Positions 16,575 through 24,369 of a stretch of 64,000 bases of DNA are shown here, one piece after another (position 1 is the stretch's first letter; every line of letters starts with the position of its first letter). Position numbers and translations under genes: made by a program. The stretch spans positions 1-64,000 of the forward strand of contig NZ_SRLQ01000013.1 of assembly GCF_004745805.1 (NCBI RefSeq), given 5' to 3'. This DNA is from Mycolicibacterium sp. CH28 (GTDB taxonomy: Bacteria; Actinomycetota; Actinomycetes; Mycobacteriales; Mycobacteriaceae). The notes beneath the pieces were generated by a model. The model had not been told where the DNA came from and made no database searches. It worked only from the letters and a program-made list of their open reading frames with translations.

Positions 16575-17199
16575 TCCGCCAATACCGCGGGACCGCGACA
16601 CCGGCCGAGTGCAACTCCAAGGCGGCCAGCCCGCGAACCGCGAGCGGATCCTCCCGCCGCCACGCCCCGACCGGGTCGAGGCTGACCTCGGTCAGCTTGC
16701 GCAGCGGGCGGTTGGCCAGGGCTCGCAGCGCAAGCAGCTGCTCCCCGGCCGGGGTCCTGGTCAGTGCGATGACTGTCCACTTGCGGCGGAAGAACCGGAT
16801 CCGCAGGAACAGCCACGGCATGCCCACCGCCATGATCGGCGGAGCGGCGACCGCGATCGCCAGCAGGACGGCCAGCCACGATGCCGTGGTGTCCAGGTTG
16901 TGCCCGGCCCCGGCCAGGTCGAGAGCCGCCTCGCTGGCGGCCCGCAGCGGCTTGGACATGGAGTCGCCGACCAGCGGGACGCCGTGCACACTGTCGCCGG
17001 CCGAGTGCAGGTTGTCCGACAGTCCGGTGGCGCTGTCGTTTACCTGCCGGCCCACGCTGGAGATGGTCGCGATGGCGGTATGGACGCCCAACCCGACCGT
17101 CACCCAGACGAAGATCCACAGTCCCACCAGCAGGTCGCTGGCCAACTGACCGAGCAGCCGGCCGGGGGTGGTGGCATAAGGCAGGAAGCGCGATCTCAT
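16561..17199 (-). CDS. Conserved membrane protein (Rv0779c-like)
   Basis: A 212-residue protein starting MRSRFLPYATTPGRLLGQLASD. Two hydrophobic segments (about residues 22-45 and 107-135) flank an extracytoplasmic loop rich in Asp/Ser, and a basic cytoplasmic tail (FLRIRFFRRKWTVIALTRTPAGEQLL) follows. Position next to purC and topology match M. tuberculosis Rv0779c as I remember it. The frame is open upstream, but only antisense to purC. No enzymatic motif is visible; function unknown. Confidence 0.7.
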   Translation of the reverse strand: MRSRFLPYATTPGRLLGQLASDLLVGLWIFVWVTVGLGVHTAIATISSVGRQVNDSATGLSDNLHSAGDSVHGVPLVGDSMSKPLRAASEAALDLAGAGHNLDTTASWLAVLLAIAVAAPPIMAVGMPWLFLRIRFFRRKWTVIALTRTPAGEQLLALRALANRPLRKLTEVSLDPVGAWRREDPLAVRGLAALELHSAGVAVPRYWRTSAR

Positions 17200-17238
17200 C
17201 GCTTGATCCCAGCACAATCGCGTCGCTTCAGCGGCCGA

Positions 17239-17244
17239 TAGGCT
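17239..17244 (+). promoter_or_regulatory. -10 box for purC, probable leaderless start
   Basis: TAGGCT lies exactly 6 bases before the ATG of purC, with only GACCCG between. This matches the geometry of leaderless mycobacterial promoters. The 51-base gap to the divergent membrane-protein gene leaves room for little else. Confidence 0.5.
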
Positions 17245-17250
17245 GACCCG

Positions 17251-18144
17251 ATGCGCCCTGCTCTGAGCGACTATCAACATCTGGCCAGCGGTAAGGTTCG
17301 CGAGCTCTTCCGCATCGACGACGAGCACCTGCTGTTCGTCGCCACCGACCGGATCTCGGCTTTCGACTACATCCTCGACAGCCTCATCCCCGACAAGGGC
17401 CGCATCCTCACCGCGATGAGCGTGTTCTTCTTCGGCTACATCCAGGCCCCCAACCACCTGGCCGGCCCGCCGGACGATCCCCGCATCCCGGACGAGGTGC
17501 TGGGCCGGGCCCTGGTGGTTCGCCAACTCGAGATGGTCCCCGTCGAATGCGTGGCCCGCGGTTACCTCACCGGCTCGGGCCTGCTGGACTACCAGCGCAC
17601 CGGCACCGTGTGTGGAATCACCCTCCCCCCGGGTCTGGTCGAGGCCAGCAGGTTCGACTCACCGCTGTTCACCCCGGCCTCCAAGGCCGAGTTCGGCGAG
17701 CATGACGAGAACATCTCGTTCGACCGGGTCGTCGAGCTGGTCGGAGCAGTGCGCGCCGACCAGTTGCGGGAGCGCACGTTGCAGATCTACCTGCAGGCCG
17801 CCGACCATGCGTTAACCAAGGGCATCATCATCGCCGACACCAAGTTCGAATTCGGTGTCGACGCCGACGACCGGGTCGTATTGGCCGACGAGGTCTTCAC
17901 CCCTGACTCGTCCCGGTACTGGCCGGCCGACACCTACCAGCAGGGTGTGGTGCAGCCCAGCTTCGACAAGCAATTCGTCCGCAACTGGCTCACCAGCCCG
18001 GAGTCGGGCTGGGACCGGTACGGCTCCAACCCGCCGCCGCCGCTGCCCGACGACATCGTCGAGGCCACCCGTGCCCGTTATATCGAAGCCTACGAACGGA
18101 TTTCAGGACTTTCGTTCGCCGATTGGATCGGACCCAGCGCATGA
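17251..18144 (+). CDS. purC: Phosphoribosylaminoimidazole-succinocarboxamide synthase PurC
   Basis: A 297-residue SAICAR synthetase: it ligates aspartate to CAIR using ATP, the step before PurB. Signatures are YQHLASGKVRELFRIDDEHLLFVATDRISAFDYIL at the N-terminus, LEMVPVECVARGYLTGSG, and ADTKFEFGVDADDRVVLADEVFTPDSSRYW. Length equals that of M. tuberculosis PurC. The TGA overlaps the ATG of ptrB (ATGA), so the two genes are translationally coupled. Confidence 0.96.
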   Translation: MRPALSDYQHLASGKVRELFRIDDEHLLFVATDRISAFDYILDSLIPDKGRILTAMSVFFFGYIQAPNHLAGPPDDPRIPDEVLGRALVVRQLEMVPVECVARGYLTGSGLLDYQRTGTVCGITLPPGLVEASRFDSPLFTPASKAEFGEHDENISFDRVVELVGAVRADQLRERTLQIYLQAADHALTKGIIIADTKFEFGVDADDRVVLADEVFTPDSSRYWPADTYQQGVVQPSFDKQFVRNWLTSPESGWDRYGSNPPPPLPDDIVEATRARYIEAYERISGLSFADWIGPSA

Positions 18145-20246
18145 ACCCACCGGTAGCCAAGCGAGTCGACACCCAGCGTGTCCACCACGACGACGTCTTC
18201 ATCGACCCCTACGAGTGGCTGCGGGAGAAAACCGACCCCGAGGTCATCGCCCATCTCGAGGCGGAGAACACCTACGCCGACGCGGCGACCGCCTACCTGG
18301 AACCGTTGCGGCAGAAGATCTTCGACGAGATCAAGGCGCGCACCAAGGAAACCGACATGTCCGTGCCGACCAGGCGCGGCGACTGGTGGTACTACGGCCG
18401 CAGCTTCGAGGGCAAGCAGTACGGAGCACATTGCCGCTGCCCGATTTCCGATCCGGCCGACTGGAACCCGCCGGTGTTCGACGAGCACACCGAGGTTCCC
18501 GGCGAGCAGGTTTTGCTCGACGAGAACGTCCTGGCCGAGGGGCACGACTTCTTCGCGCTTGGTGCCAGCAGCGTGAGCCTCGACGGGAACCTGCTCGCGT
18601 ACTCGGTCGATGTGGTCGGCGACGAGCGGTACACCCTGCGATTCAAGGATTTACGCACCGGCGAGCTCTACGCCGACGAGATCGCCGGCATAGCCTCCGG
18701 CGTGACCTGGGCCGCCGACAACGCCACCGTGTACTACGCGACGGTCGACGATGCGTGGCGCCCGGACACGGTGTGGCGCCATCGGCTCGGGTCGGTCGAT
18801 CCCGACGAGCGGGTCTTCCACGAGCCCGACGAGCGGTTCTGGATCGGTGTCGGCCGCACCCGCAGTGACAAATACGTCATCATCGCGGCCGGTTCGTCGA
18901 TCACGTCCGAGGTTCGGTTCGGTGACGCGGAGGACCCGGATGCGAGCTTCGCCACGGTGCTCCCGCGCCGCGAAGGTGTCGAGTACTCGGTGGAACACGC
19001 GGTGGTGGGCGGCGCAGACAAGTTCCTCATTCTGCACAACGACGGTGCAGTCAACTTCACCCTCGTCGAAGCGCCGATCGAGGATCCGACCGACCAGCGC
19101 ACACTGATCGCCGCGCGCGACGACGTCCGCCTCGACGGGGTCGACGCCTTCGCCGACCACCTCGTGGTGAGCTACCGGCGGGAGGCGCTGCCGCGAATCC
19201 AATTGTGGCCCATCGCCTCCGACGGCTACGGAACCGCCGAAGAGATCGCCTTCGACTCGGAACTGGCATCGGCGGGCCTGGCCGGCAATCCCAACTGGTC
19301 GACCCCGGTGCTACGGGTGGGCACGACCTCGTTCATTACCCCCCTGCGGATCTACGACCTGGACCTGGCCACCGGGGAGCGCACGCTGCTGCGCGAGCAG
19401 CCGGTGCTGGGCGGCTACCGGCGCGAGGACTACGTCGAGCGCCGGGACTGGGCCGTCGCCGAAGACGGCACCAGGGTGCCGATCTCCATCGTGCACAAGG
19501 CGGGCATCGACCTGCCGGCCCCCACCGTGCTCTACGGCTACGGCGCCTACGAGTCCTCGGAGGATCCCCGGTTCTCGGTGGCGCGGTTGTCGTTGCTGGA
19601 TCGGGGAATGGTGTTCGCCGTGGCCCACATCCGCGGCGGAGGTGAGATGGGCCGTCTGTGGTACGAGCGCGGCAAGCTGCTGGAGAAGCGCAACACCTTC
19701 ACCGACTTCGTTGCGGTGGCCGAGCATCTGGTCGATACCGGGCTGACCAGCCCGCAGGATCTGGTGGCACTCGGCGGCAGCGCCGGTGGCCTGCTGATGG
19801 GAGCGGTGGCCAACCTGGCGCCACAGCTGTTCGCCGGCATTCTTGCCCAGGTTCCGTTCGTGGACCCGCTGACCTCCATCCTCGATCCGTCGCTGCCGTT
19901 GACCGTGACCGAATGGGACGAGTGGGGAAACCCCTTGGAGAACAAGGACGTTTACTTCTACATGAAGTCCTACTCGCCGTATGAGAACGTCGAAGCCAAG
20001 GACTACCCGGCGATCCTGGCGATGACGTCCCTCAACGACACCAGGGTGCTCTACGTCGAGCCGGCGAAATGGGTTGCCGCGCTGCGGCACACCAAGACCG
20101 ACGAGCATCCGGTGCTGCTGAAGACGCAGATGGCCGCCGGCCACGGCGGGATCAGCGGTCGCTACGAGCGGTGGAAGGAGGCGGCGTTCCAGTACTCCTG
20201 GATACTGGCGACCGCCGACCCGCAGCACTACGGCAAGCGGACTTGA
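18141..20246 (+). CDS. ptrB: Oligopeptidase B-type serine peptidase (S9A), intact
   Basis: A 701-residue cytosolic prolyl-oligopeptidase-family enzyme. The N-terminal beta-propeller (about residues 70-400) is followed by the alpha/beta-hydrolase domain. The triad is Ser547 in GGSAGG, Asp633 in TSLNDTRVLYVEP and His668 in AAGHGG. FAVAHIRGGGEMGRLWYERGK is the S9A signature. Oligopeptidase B cleaves after basic residues in short peptides. In M. tuberculosis the gene is annotated as two pieces (ptrBa/ptrBb, Rv0781/Rv0782); here it is one uninterrupted frame. It follows purC with a 4-base overlap. Confidence 0.93.
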   Translation: MNPPVAKRVDTQRVHHDDVFIDPYEWLREKTDPEVIAHLEAENTYADAATAYLEPLRQKIFDEIKARTKETDMSVPTRRGDWWYYGRSFEGKQYGAHCRCPISDPADWNPPVFDEHTEVPGEQVLLDENVLAEGHDFFALGASSVSLDGNLLAYSVDVVGDERYTLRFKDLRTGELYADEIAGIASGVTWAADNATVYYATVDDAWRPDTVWRHRLGSVDPDERVFHEPDERFWIGVGRTRSDKYVIIAAGSSITSEVRFGDAEDPDASFATVLPRREGVEYSVEHAVVGGADKFLILHNDGAVNFTLVEAPIEDPTDQRTLIAARDDVRLDGVDAFADHLVVSYRREALPRIQLWPIASDGYGTAEEIAFDSELASAGLAGNPNWSTPVLRVGTTSFITPLRIYDLDLATGERTLLREQPVLGGYRREDYVERRDWAVAEDGTRVPISIVHKAGIDLPAPTVLYGYGAYESSEDPRFSVARLSLLDRGMVFAVAHIRGGGEMGRLWYERGKLLEKRNTFTDFVAVAEHLVDTGLTSPQDLVALGGSAGGLLMGAVANLAPQLFAGILAQVPFVDPLTSILDPSLPLTVTEWDEWGNPLENKDVYFYMKSYSPYENVEAKDYPAILAMTSLNDTRVLYVEPAKWVAALRHTKTDEHPVLLKTQMAAGHGGISGRYERWKEAAFQYSWILATADPQHYGKRT

Positions 20247-20259
20247 TAGCGTCGGCGCC

Positions 20260-20748
20260 ATGAGCCTCACTGACATCCCGCTGACCACCCTCGACGGCAA
20301 GACCACGTCGCTGGCCGACTACGCCGACCGCGCCGTCCTGCTGGTCAACGTCGCCTCCAAGTGCGGTCTGACGCCGCAGTACGCCGCACTCGAGCAGTTG
20401 GCCCGCGACTACGCCGACCGAGGACTGACGGTCATCGGAGTGCCGTGCAATCAGTTCATGGGTCAGGAGCCGGGAACGCCGGAGGAAATCGCAACCTTCT
20501 GCTCGACCAGCTACGGGGTGACGTTCCCGCTGCTGGCCAAGACCGATGTCAACGGTGCCGATCGCCACCCGCTCTACGCGGAGCTGACCACCGTCGCCGA
20601 TGCCGACGGCCAGGCGGGTGACGTGCAGCGGAACTTCGAGAAGTTCGTGATCGCGCCCGGCGGAACGGTGGTCAACCGATTCCGGCCGCGCACCGAGCCC
20701 GACGCCCCCGAGGTGGTTGCCGCGATCGAAGCGGTGCTGCCGGGCTGA
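20260..20748 (+). CDS. Glutathione peroxidase-family thiol peroxidase
   Basis: A 162-residue member of the GPx fold. The peroxidatic cysteine is Cys35 (NVASKCGLTPQY), the Gln and Asn partners lie in GVPCNQFMGQE (N64, Q65), and Cys81 (ATFCSTSYG) is at the resolving position of thioredoxin-dependent GPxs. The usual catalytic Trp in the W-N-F-x-K-F motif is replaced by Arg124 (VQRNFEKF), which is unusual. Mycobacteria lack glutathione, so the reductant is likely thioredoxin. It starts 13 bases after ptrB and may be co-transcribed with it. Confidence 0.85.
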   Translation: MSLTDIPLTTLDGKTTSLADYADRAVLLVNVASKCGLTPQYAALEQLARDYADRGLTVIGVPCNQFMGQEPGTPEEIATFCSTSYGVTFPLLAKTDVNGADRHPLYAELTTVADADGQAGDVQRNFEKFVIAPGGTVVNRFRPRTEPDAPEVVAAIEAVLPG

Positions 20749-20764
20749 ACACCGATGGACGCTT

Positions 20765-20778
20765 GACATCTTGATGTC
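20765..20778. promoter_or_regulatory. Palindrome in the promoter region of the DUF2334 gene
   Basis: GACATC-TT-GATGTC is a perfect inverted repeat, overlapping a TTGACA (-35-like) sequence at 20763-20768. It lies 40 bases before the next start codon and could be an operator. No convincing -10 box could be matched to the TTGACA. Confidence 0.35.
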
Positions 20779-20817
20779 GGACACCGTCTGGAAACCTGGA
20801 ATTGCCACACTGGCTGC

Positions 20818-21522
20818 GTGGCTGGACAGCTGATCGTGTCGGTGTCCGGGATCAGTGACCGAACGCTGGCCGACGTCGACGAGTTCTGCGGCACGCTCGA
20901 GACCCGCGCGGTGCCGCTGTCGCTGCTCGTCGCACCGCGCCTCAAGGACGGCTACCGGCTGGAGTCCGACACCCGCACCGTTGACTGGCTGCGAGACCGG
21001 CGGTCCGGCGGAGATTCGGTGGTGCTGCACGGGTTCGACGCCGCTGCCACCAAGAAGCGTCGCGGCGAGTTCGCGTCCCTGCCCGCGCATGAGGCGAACC
21101 TGCGGCTGATGGGCGCCGACCGGGTGCTCGAGCATGTCGGGCTGCGGACCAGGCTCTTCGTGGCGCCCGGCTGGACGGTATCGCCGGGAACGGTGGTGGC
21201 GTTGCCGCGCAACGGATTCCGAATGATTGCCGATCTGCATGGCATCACCGACCTGGTGGCTGGGTCTACGGTTCGGGCCCGGGTGCTCGGCATCGGCGAA
21301 GGGTTCGTCACCGAGCCGTGGTGGTGCCGCACCCTGGTGCTGTCCGCGGAGCGCACCGCGCGCCGGGGCGGGATCGTGCGGCTGGCGGTCACCGCACGGC
21401 AGCTGCGCAAGGTCGGGCCACGCCAGGCCATGCTCGACGCGATCGATCTAGCCCTGATGCACGGCTGCGTACCGACGGTGTACCGCTGGGGCCACGAGCA
21501 CCCCGCATCGTCAGCGGCGTGA
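20818..21522 (+). CDS. DUF2334 (polysaccharide deacetylase-like) protein
   Basis: A 234-residue protein starting at a GTG (reads MAGQLIVSVSGISDRTLADVDEF). It has the NodB-like barrel features of DUF2334: an early Asp-rich strand, PLSLLVAPRLKDGYRL, then DSVVLHGFDAA (metal-binding His region), LRLMGADRVLEHVGL and LFVAPGWTVSPGTVVALPRNGF. It corresponds, from memory, to Rv0784. Its substrate is unknown; carbohydrate deacetylation is the family inference. Its final codons contain a 17-base sequence repeated at the 3' end of the convergent SDR gene. Confidence 0.7.
   Translation: MAGQLIVSVSGISDRTLADVDEFCGTLETRAVPLSLLVAPRLKDGYRLESDTRTVDWLRDRRSGGDSVVLHGFDAAATKKRRGEFASLPAHEANLRLMGADRVLEHVGLRTRLFVAPGWTVSPGTVVALPRNGFRMIADLHGITDLVAGSTVRARVLGIGEGFVTEPWWCRTLVLSAERTARRGGIVRLAVTARQLRKVGPRQAMLDAIDLALMHGCVPTVYRWGHEHPASSAA
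21502..21518. repeat. 17-bp direct repeat, copy 1
   Basis: CCCGCATCGTCAGCGGC occurs here, in the last codons of the DUF2334 gene, and again at 21559-21575 across the stop codon of the convergent SDR gene. The copies are 57 bases apart. Confidence 0.6.
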
Positions 21523-21558
21523 GTGGGATTGGCCGCTTCCTCCTCGGGCCGTGGGCGG

Positions 21559-21575
21559 CCCGCATCGTCAGCGGC
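21559..21575. repeat. 17-bp direct repeat, copy 2
   Basis: Identical to 21502-21518. It contains the TGA (21568-21570, minus strand) of the SDR gene. Confidence 0.6.
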
Positions 21576-22368
21576 CGGACCCACTCGCTGTCGTTGCGAT
21601 ACCCCCGTCGACCGGGATGATCGCCCCGTTCACATAGGCGCCGGCCCGGCTGGCTAGGAAGATCGCGATCCCTGCCATGTCGTCGTCGCGGCCGATCCGC
21701 CGCATCGGCGCCGATGCCGCGATCGCATCCCCGAACGCATCGAGCGTCGCGGCCATCATCTTCGACGGGAACGGGCCCGGCGCCACCGCGTTAACCGTAA
21801 TATGTTGCGGTCCAAGCTCCTTGGCCAACACCCTGGTCAGCTGATGCAGCGCGGCCTTGCTGGCCGAGTAGGAGTACGTCGGCATCACGCTGACGTGTAT
21901 CGCGTCGATGCTGCCGATGTTGATCACCCGCGCGGGATCGTCCTGGGTACCAGCCTTGCGCAGCGCCGGCACCAGTTCCTGCACCATCCAGAACGGCGAC
22001 TTGACGTTGAGGTCGAGCACTCTGTCCCAAGCCGCCGCCGGGAACGTGTCCAGCGGTTCGCCCCACGTCGCCCCGGCGTTGTTGACCAGGATGTGTAACT
22101 CATCGGTGTCGGCCAGCACCTCGGCCGCCAGGCGTTGGCATTCCTCCTGGCGTGACAGGTCCGCGGCAATGGCGGTGACCGGGCCGAATGCCGACAGCTG
22201 CTCGACGGCTGCCGCGCAGGCGTCGGCCTTGCGTGAGCTGACGACCACCCGGGCACCCGCCTGCAGCAGCCCGCGGGCCATCAACATGCCGATGCCCCGG
22301 GTTCCGCCGGTGACCAGAGCGGTCTTGCCGGACAGCCCGAAGAGGTTGGTCAGGTCTGCGGTGCTCAC
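21568..22368 (-). CDS. Short-chain dehydrogenase/reductase
   Basis: A 266-residue classical SDR resembling 3-oxoacyl-ACP or gluconate dehydrogenases: TGGTRGIG (20-27), NNAG (96-99), Ser153 (INIGSIDA) and Tyr167-x3-Lys171 (YSASK), followed by VAPGPFPSKMM and the C-terminal NGAIIPVDGG. It is an NAD(P)-dependent oxidoreductase of unknown substrate. It lies 15 bases downstream of a small hypothetical gene on the same strand, giving a probable three-gene minus-strand run with the metallo-hydrolase. Confidence 0.85.
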   Translation of the reverse strand: MSTADLTNLFGLSGKTALVTGGTRGIGMLMARGLLQAGARVVVSSRKADACAAAVEQLSAFGPVTAIAADLSRQEECQRLAAEVLADTDELHILVNNAGATWGEPLDTFPAAAWDRVLDLNVKSPFWMVQELVPALRKAGTQDDPARVINIGSIDAIHVSVMPTYSYSASKAALHQLTRVLAKELGPQHITVNAVAPGPFPSKMMAATLDAFGDAIAASAPMRRIGRDDDMAGIAIFLASRAGAYVNGAIIPVDGGIATTASGSGR

Positions 22369-22383
22369 GCTATCTCCTTGATG

Positions 22384-22725
22384 CTAGTCGGGTGGCTGGT
22401 CGAGAAGTGCCTGGTGTTGCTGGTCCTGTTGGGCGCGAAGCGCTTTCAGGTCGTAACGCGGATCCCCGTCGAGGTCGAAGGCGGCCCGCCCGGCAGAGCC
22501 GTCCCACCACACCGCCACTACGTCGCCGGCGCCCGGCTTCAAGCCGGTGACCGCGAAGGTGTCGGAGATTTCGACGCGCGTTGCTGGGCCGCCGCCGGGA
22601 TGGACGTCGACGACGAAGTCGTATCGGCGGTAGTCGTTCGTGGCGATCTTCTTGGCCTGCCGCACATGCACAACGGTTGCCTGGCATCGTTCACCATGAC
22701 GGCGCAGCCGCCGCTTCTCGAACAT
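22384..22725 (-). CDS. Conserved hypothetical protein (beta-rich, DUF3592-like)
   Basis: About 113 residues, soluble, starting MFEKRRLRRHGERCQATVVHV. The segments ATVVHVRQAKK, YRRYDFVVDVHPGG and VVAVWWDGSAGRAAFDLDGDPRYD suggest a small beta-barrel of the kind seen in DUF3592-like domains; the charged C-terminus (LKALRAQQDQQHQALLDQ) is probably helical. A GTG one codon upstream is the alternative start. It lies between the SDR and the metallo-hydrolase, 14 bases after the latter. No function can be assigned. Confidence 0.6.
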   Translation of the reverse strand: MFEKRRLRRHGERCQATVVHVRQAKKIATNDYRRYDFVVDVHPGGGPATRVEISDTFAVTGLKPGAGDVVAVWWDGSAGRAAFDLDGDPRYDLKALRAQQDQQHQALLDQPPD

Positions 22726-22741
22726 CACCGACTGCCCCGCC

Positions 22742-23380
22742 TTAGAACCGGACCGAACTCTCCTCGGGGAGCACCCGGAAGTCGGTGTCGGTCATCTCGG
22801 TGAGCCGACCGTAGTAGATGCCGCGTGCCTCCGGAGCCACTATGCCCTGATGGATTGGCACCGCCCGCTCGGGTGCCACCGCCCGCAGGTAGTCGACGGC
22901 CTCGGAGATCTTCATCCACGGCGCGGCCGCCGGGGTCGCCAGTACATCCACCGGCTCGCCGGGAACGAACAGGGCGTCACCGGGGTGCATCAGCCGGGCC
23001 GGGTGTTCCGCATCGCCGACCAGATACGAGATGTTGTCGATGATCGGGATCTCCGGATGGATGACGGCATGCCGGCCGCCGACCCCTCGGATCCGCAGGC
23101 CGGCGACGCTCAGATCGTCGCCGACGTGCACTGCACGCCAGGGTTCGCCCAGTTCGGCCGCCGTGGCCGGATCGGCGTAGAGCACCGCGTTCGGATTCGC
23201 CTCGACCAGGGCCGGCAGCCGGTCCCGGTCGGCGTGGTCGGGGTGTTGATGGGTGATCAGGATCGCCGACAGCCCGGTCACGCCCTCGAAGCCGTGCGAG
23301 AAGTTGCCAGGGTCGAACAGCATCGTGGTGCCGTCGAAATCGGCGAGAAGGCACGAATGGCCGAAATGGGTCAATTCCAT
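22742..23380 (-). CDS. Metallo-beta-lactamase-fold hydrolase (UlaG-like)
   Basis: A 212-residue protein beginning MELTHFGHSCLLADFDGTTMLFDPG, the N-terminus of UlaG-like MBL proteins (a His in GHSC, D in FDPG). The metal motif HxHxDH appears as THQHPDHAD; further ligands are likely in MHPGDALF and PIHQGI. It should be a Zn- or Mn-dependent hydrolase of an unidentified substrate. It is divergent from a secreted-protein gene; the 45-base gap contains an 8-base G tract (23397-23404). Confidence 0.8.
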   Translation of the reverse strand: MELTHFGHSCLLADFDGTTMLFDPGNFSHGFEGVTGLSAILITHQHPDHADRDRLPALVEANPNAVLYADPATAAELGEPWRAVHVGDDLSVAGLRIRGVGGRHAVIHPEIPIIDNISYLVGDAEHPARLMHPGDALFVPGEPVDVLATPAAAPWMKISEAVDYLRAVAPERAVPIHQGIVAPEARGIYYGRLTEMTDTDFRVLPEESSVRF

Positions 23381-23425
23381 GTCTACGATTGTGCGCGGGG
23401 GGGGAGGCTGAGAAATATAAGAAGC

Positions 23426-24079
23426 ATGCGGTTGGTCCTCGCGGTGGCGCTGGTCGCCTGCGGGCTCGTTGTCGCGCCCGCCGCTGTCGCCGTCCCGGAA
23501 ACCTGCCCGCCCACCTGCGACCGCATCCCCGATGCGGCCTGGGTGGCGCCGTGGGCGCTGCCACTGAACACCCGCTACGCCTGGCCCCGGCTGGCGGGCG
23601 TAGCGGTGACGGCCACGTCGCCCAGGTTCCGATTCGAGGAGCTCTGTGGCACGCCGCCGGTCGCCCAGGACCCCCGTGCCTACGCCGTCGCCGAGCGGGC
23701 GACGGTGGTCAATCCGGACGGCCAGTGGCAGCTGCAGGCCCAGGTCGTCCACTGGCGCGGGGAGACGTGGCGCGGCGGCCAGCTCGCCCAAGACGTCTTT
23801 CGCGCCGCCGTAACCGCCCTGCGGTCCTGCCAACGCACCAATCCGTCGGCGTCACCCTCGCTGACCGTCGCCGAGCCCGACGCGATGGCCGCGGTGGTCA
23901 GCGGGCCGGTGATCCTGCGCCAGTACCTGGTCGCCAATCCCGCCAACAGCACCGTGACGGAGCTGGCGCTGTGGTCTACCTCGCCGCCGCTGACTCCATG
24001 GCCCTCGGTGGCCGACGATTCCGTGCTCGACGCGCTCGGCGCACCGCTGTGCACCGCCTACATCGGGTCGTGCCCATGA
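23426..24079 (+). CDS. Secreted protein of unknown function
   Basis: A 217-residue protein with a Sec signal peptide (MRLVLAVALVACGLVVAPAAVAVPE, cleavage likely after AVA), followed by CPPTCDRIPDAAWV and a mature domain with scattered Trp and four cysteines (including FEELCGTPP, ALRSCQRTNP and APLCTAYIGSC at the C-terminus), probably paired in disulfides. It is typical of mycobacterial exported hypotheticals; I recognise no catalytic motif. The ATG is the only start that keeps the complete signal peptide. The purS promoter lies directly after the stop codon. Confidence 0.7.
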   Translation: MRLVLAVALVACGLVVAPAAVAVPETCPPTCDRIPDAAWVAPWALPLNTRYAWPRLAGVAVTATSPRFRFEELCGTPPVAQDPRAYAVAERATVVNPDGQWQLQAQVVHWRGETWRGGQLAQDVFRAAVTALRSCQRTNPSASPSLTVAEPDAMAAVVSGPVILRQYLVANPANSTVTELALWSTSPPLTPWPSVADDSVLDALGAPLCTAYIGSCP

Positions 24080-24087
24080 CCCGCCGG

Positions 24088-24124
24088 TACAGTTGAACCG
24101 CAACATTCACCGACGCAGCAGGAG
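24088..24124 (+). promoter_or_regulatory. purS promoter and ribosome-binding site
   Basis: TACAGT (24088-24093) fits TANNNT and would start transcription near 24100. AGGAG at 24120-24124 then sits 5 bases before the GTG of purS. Unlike most purine genes in this window, purSQ thus appears to have a leader and a Shine-Dalgarno sequence. Confidence 0.45.
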
Positions 24125-24129
24125 CGCCC

Positions 24130-24369
24130 GTGCCCCGAGTGGTGGTCAACGTGATGCCCAAAGCCGAGATCCTCGACCCCCAGGGTCAGGCGATCGTCGG
24201 CGCATTGGGCCGTCTGGGACACGCAGGAATCTCAGATGTCCGACAGGGCAAGCGATTCGAGCTTGAAGTCGACGATTCGGTCAGTGACGCCGAACTCGCC
24301 GAAATCGCCGAGTCGCTGCTGGCCAACACCGTGATCGAGGACTGGTCGGTCACCCGGGACCCGGCATGA
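24130..24369 (+). CDS. purS: FGAM synthase subunit PurS
   Basis: A 79-residue small subunit of the PurLQS phosphoribosylformylglycinamidine synthase, bridging PurL and PurQ and helping channel ammonia. The sequence VVVNVMPKAEILDPQGQAI, followed by GISDVRQGKRFELEV and IEDWSV, is the full family pattern. The GTG start has AGGAG at a suitable distance. The stop overlaps the purQ ATG by 4 bases (ATGA). Confidence 0.95.
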   Translation: MPRVVVNVMPKAEILDPQGQAIVGALGRLGHAGISDVRQGKRFELEVDDSVSDAELAEIAESLLANTVIEDWSVTRDPA

